Part shown: in pieces, positions 63,534 through 64,000 of the stretch
How positions within the stretch are numbered: the stretch's first letter is position 1
How the letters are laid out: every line of letters starts with the position of its first letter
Source of the DNA: Candidatus Krumholzibacteriota bacterium
GTDB taxonomy: Bacteria; Krumholzibacteriota; Krumholzibacteriia; LZORAL124-64-63
DNA: 64,000 nucleotides
Direction: 5' to 3'
Assembly (NCBI GenBank): GCA_024275485.1
Contig: JAJRZA010000067.1
Span: 1 to 64,000 of the forward strand
Translations under genes and position numbers: made by a program
The notes under the pieces: generated by a model
What the model saw: only the letters and a program-made list of their open reading frames with translations
Database searches by the model: none
What the model was told of the DNA's origin: nothing

Positions 63534-64000
63534 CTAAAACTCCTTTTTGATCCAGGTGCCTTTTTGTTCACCCTGGACGGCCCGAAACAGACTTTCCGAG
63601 TCGGTAATGTCGAATACAAACATGGGCAGGCCCTGCTCGCTGCACAGGGCCACCGCCGTCAAGTCCATCACACCCAAGCGTTGATCGATAACCTCGTCAT
63701 AAGTTAACTGCTCATACCGTTTGGCGTCACTGTATTTGTGCGGGTCCTTGTCGTAGACCCCATCCACCTGGGTGCCTTTCAGCAGCACATCGGCACTGAT
63801 TTCCAGGGCGCGCAGACTGGCTGCCGAGTCCGTGGTAAAGTAGGGATTTCCCGTTCCACCGGCAAAAATCAGCACATGACCGGACTGCATCAGGTTCAAG
63901 GCGTGATCCCTGGCAAAAGCCGATGTCAGGGGACGCACCTCCCGTGGGGAGAGAATTTTGGATTTCAATCCCTCCCCCCGCAGATAATCCCGCAGGATGG
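63534..64000 (-). CDS. pyrH: UMP kinase, 5' part outside window
   Basis: The C-terminal 154 residues of PyrH; the frame continues past the window edge. Diagnostic segments are VLIFAGGTGNPYFTTDSAA, ADVLLKGTQVDGVYDKDPHK and LGVMDLTAVALC. It phosphorylates UMP to UDP. It is followed by frr with a 1-bp gap, and the frr ribosome site is within its last codons. The TTG at 63968 is internal, not a start. Confidence 0.96.
   Translation of the reverse strand, partial: ILRDYLRGEGLKSKILSPREVRPLTSAFARDHALNLMQSGHVLIFAGGTGNPYFTTDSAASLRALEISADVLLKGTQVDGVYDKDPHKYSDAKRYEQLTYDEVIDQRLGVMDLTAVALCSEQGLPMFVFDITDSESLFRAVQGEQKGTWIKKEF

Noticed and set aside
1..64000. CRISPR arrays, tRNA or rRNA genes, insertion sequences, prophage
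   Set aside because: I saw no regularly spaced short repeats, cloverleaf-like segments, transposase, integrase or phage structural genes.

Overview
The window reads as about 64 kb of chromosome from an uncultivated-type Gram-negative bacterium. The envelope is diderm: TamA/TamB, RseP, lipoproteins, a beta-barrel porin and many signal peptides. Several secreted proteins end in a PNPFNP-type FlgD/T9SS-like C-terminal domain. Two others end in a shared W-x-x-L-K-S-x-Y-R tail. This style points to the FCB superphylum, and I would guess a Krumholzibacteriota/Eisenbacteria-like lineage. That placement is inference; no rRNA or other phylogenetic marker was tested. I see no tRNA, rRNA, CRISPR array, transposase or phage gene.

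Layout. 1-5.6 kb (+): secreted FG-GAP/ASPIC protein, right-handed beta-helix protein, a protein with an internally deleted sorting domain, a Yip1-like and a DUF2752 membrane protein. 5.6-11.4 kb (-): short-chain acyl-CoA oxidation genes (three acyl-CoA dehydrogenases, a thiolase, a 3-hydroxyacyl-CoA dehydrogenase). 11.6-13.3 kb: divergent lamin-tail protein and Gfo/Idh/MocA oxidoreductase. 13.5-34.1 kb (-): a large two-component-controlled glycan synthesis and export island. 34.4-35.6 kb (+): beta-propeller lipoprotein with a sigma-54 promoter. 35.7-39.1 kb (-): secreted nuclease, small membrane protein, M1 aminopeptidase. 39.2-44.0 kb (-): HD-GYP response regulator and a frameshifted sensor kinase. 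44.0-47.2 kb (-): gatCAB. 47.3-49.4 kb (+): secreted M1 peptidase. 49.4-51.8 kb (-): UvrD/PcrA helicase. 51.9-57.9 kb (-): tamB and tamA. 58.0-58.5 kb (+): small lipoprotein. 58.5-64.0 kb (-): the conserved run pyrH-frr-uppS-cdsA-dxr-rseP.

The most notable region is the 13.5-34.4 kb island. A HisKA_2 sensor kinase and an NtrC-type regulator precede a run of ten mostly overlapping genes. In order these are a receiver-PAS-glycosyltransferase fusion, a double GT4 glycosyltransferase, an ABC exporter, three APH-fold kinases, an AlgE-like barrel, a six-repeat surface protein, a CmoB-like methyltransferase and a second six-repeat surface protein, ending at a strong terminator. The sensor kinase and the barrel carry the same DUF5666-like periplasmic domain. 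The two receivers resemble each other, so one kinase could drive both transcription and glycosyl transfer. TGAGACA direct repeats lie about 95 bp upstream of a sigma-54-type promoter both before the glycosyltransferase operon and before the beta-propeller lipoprotein. I infer one regulon that senses, makes, phosphorylates, exports and displays a surface glycan. The glycan itself cannot be identified from sequence.
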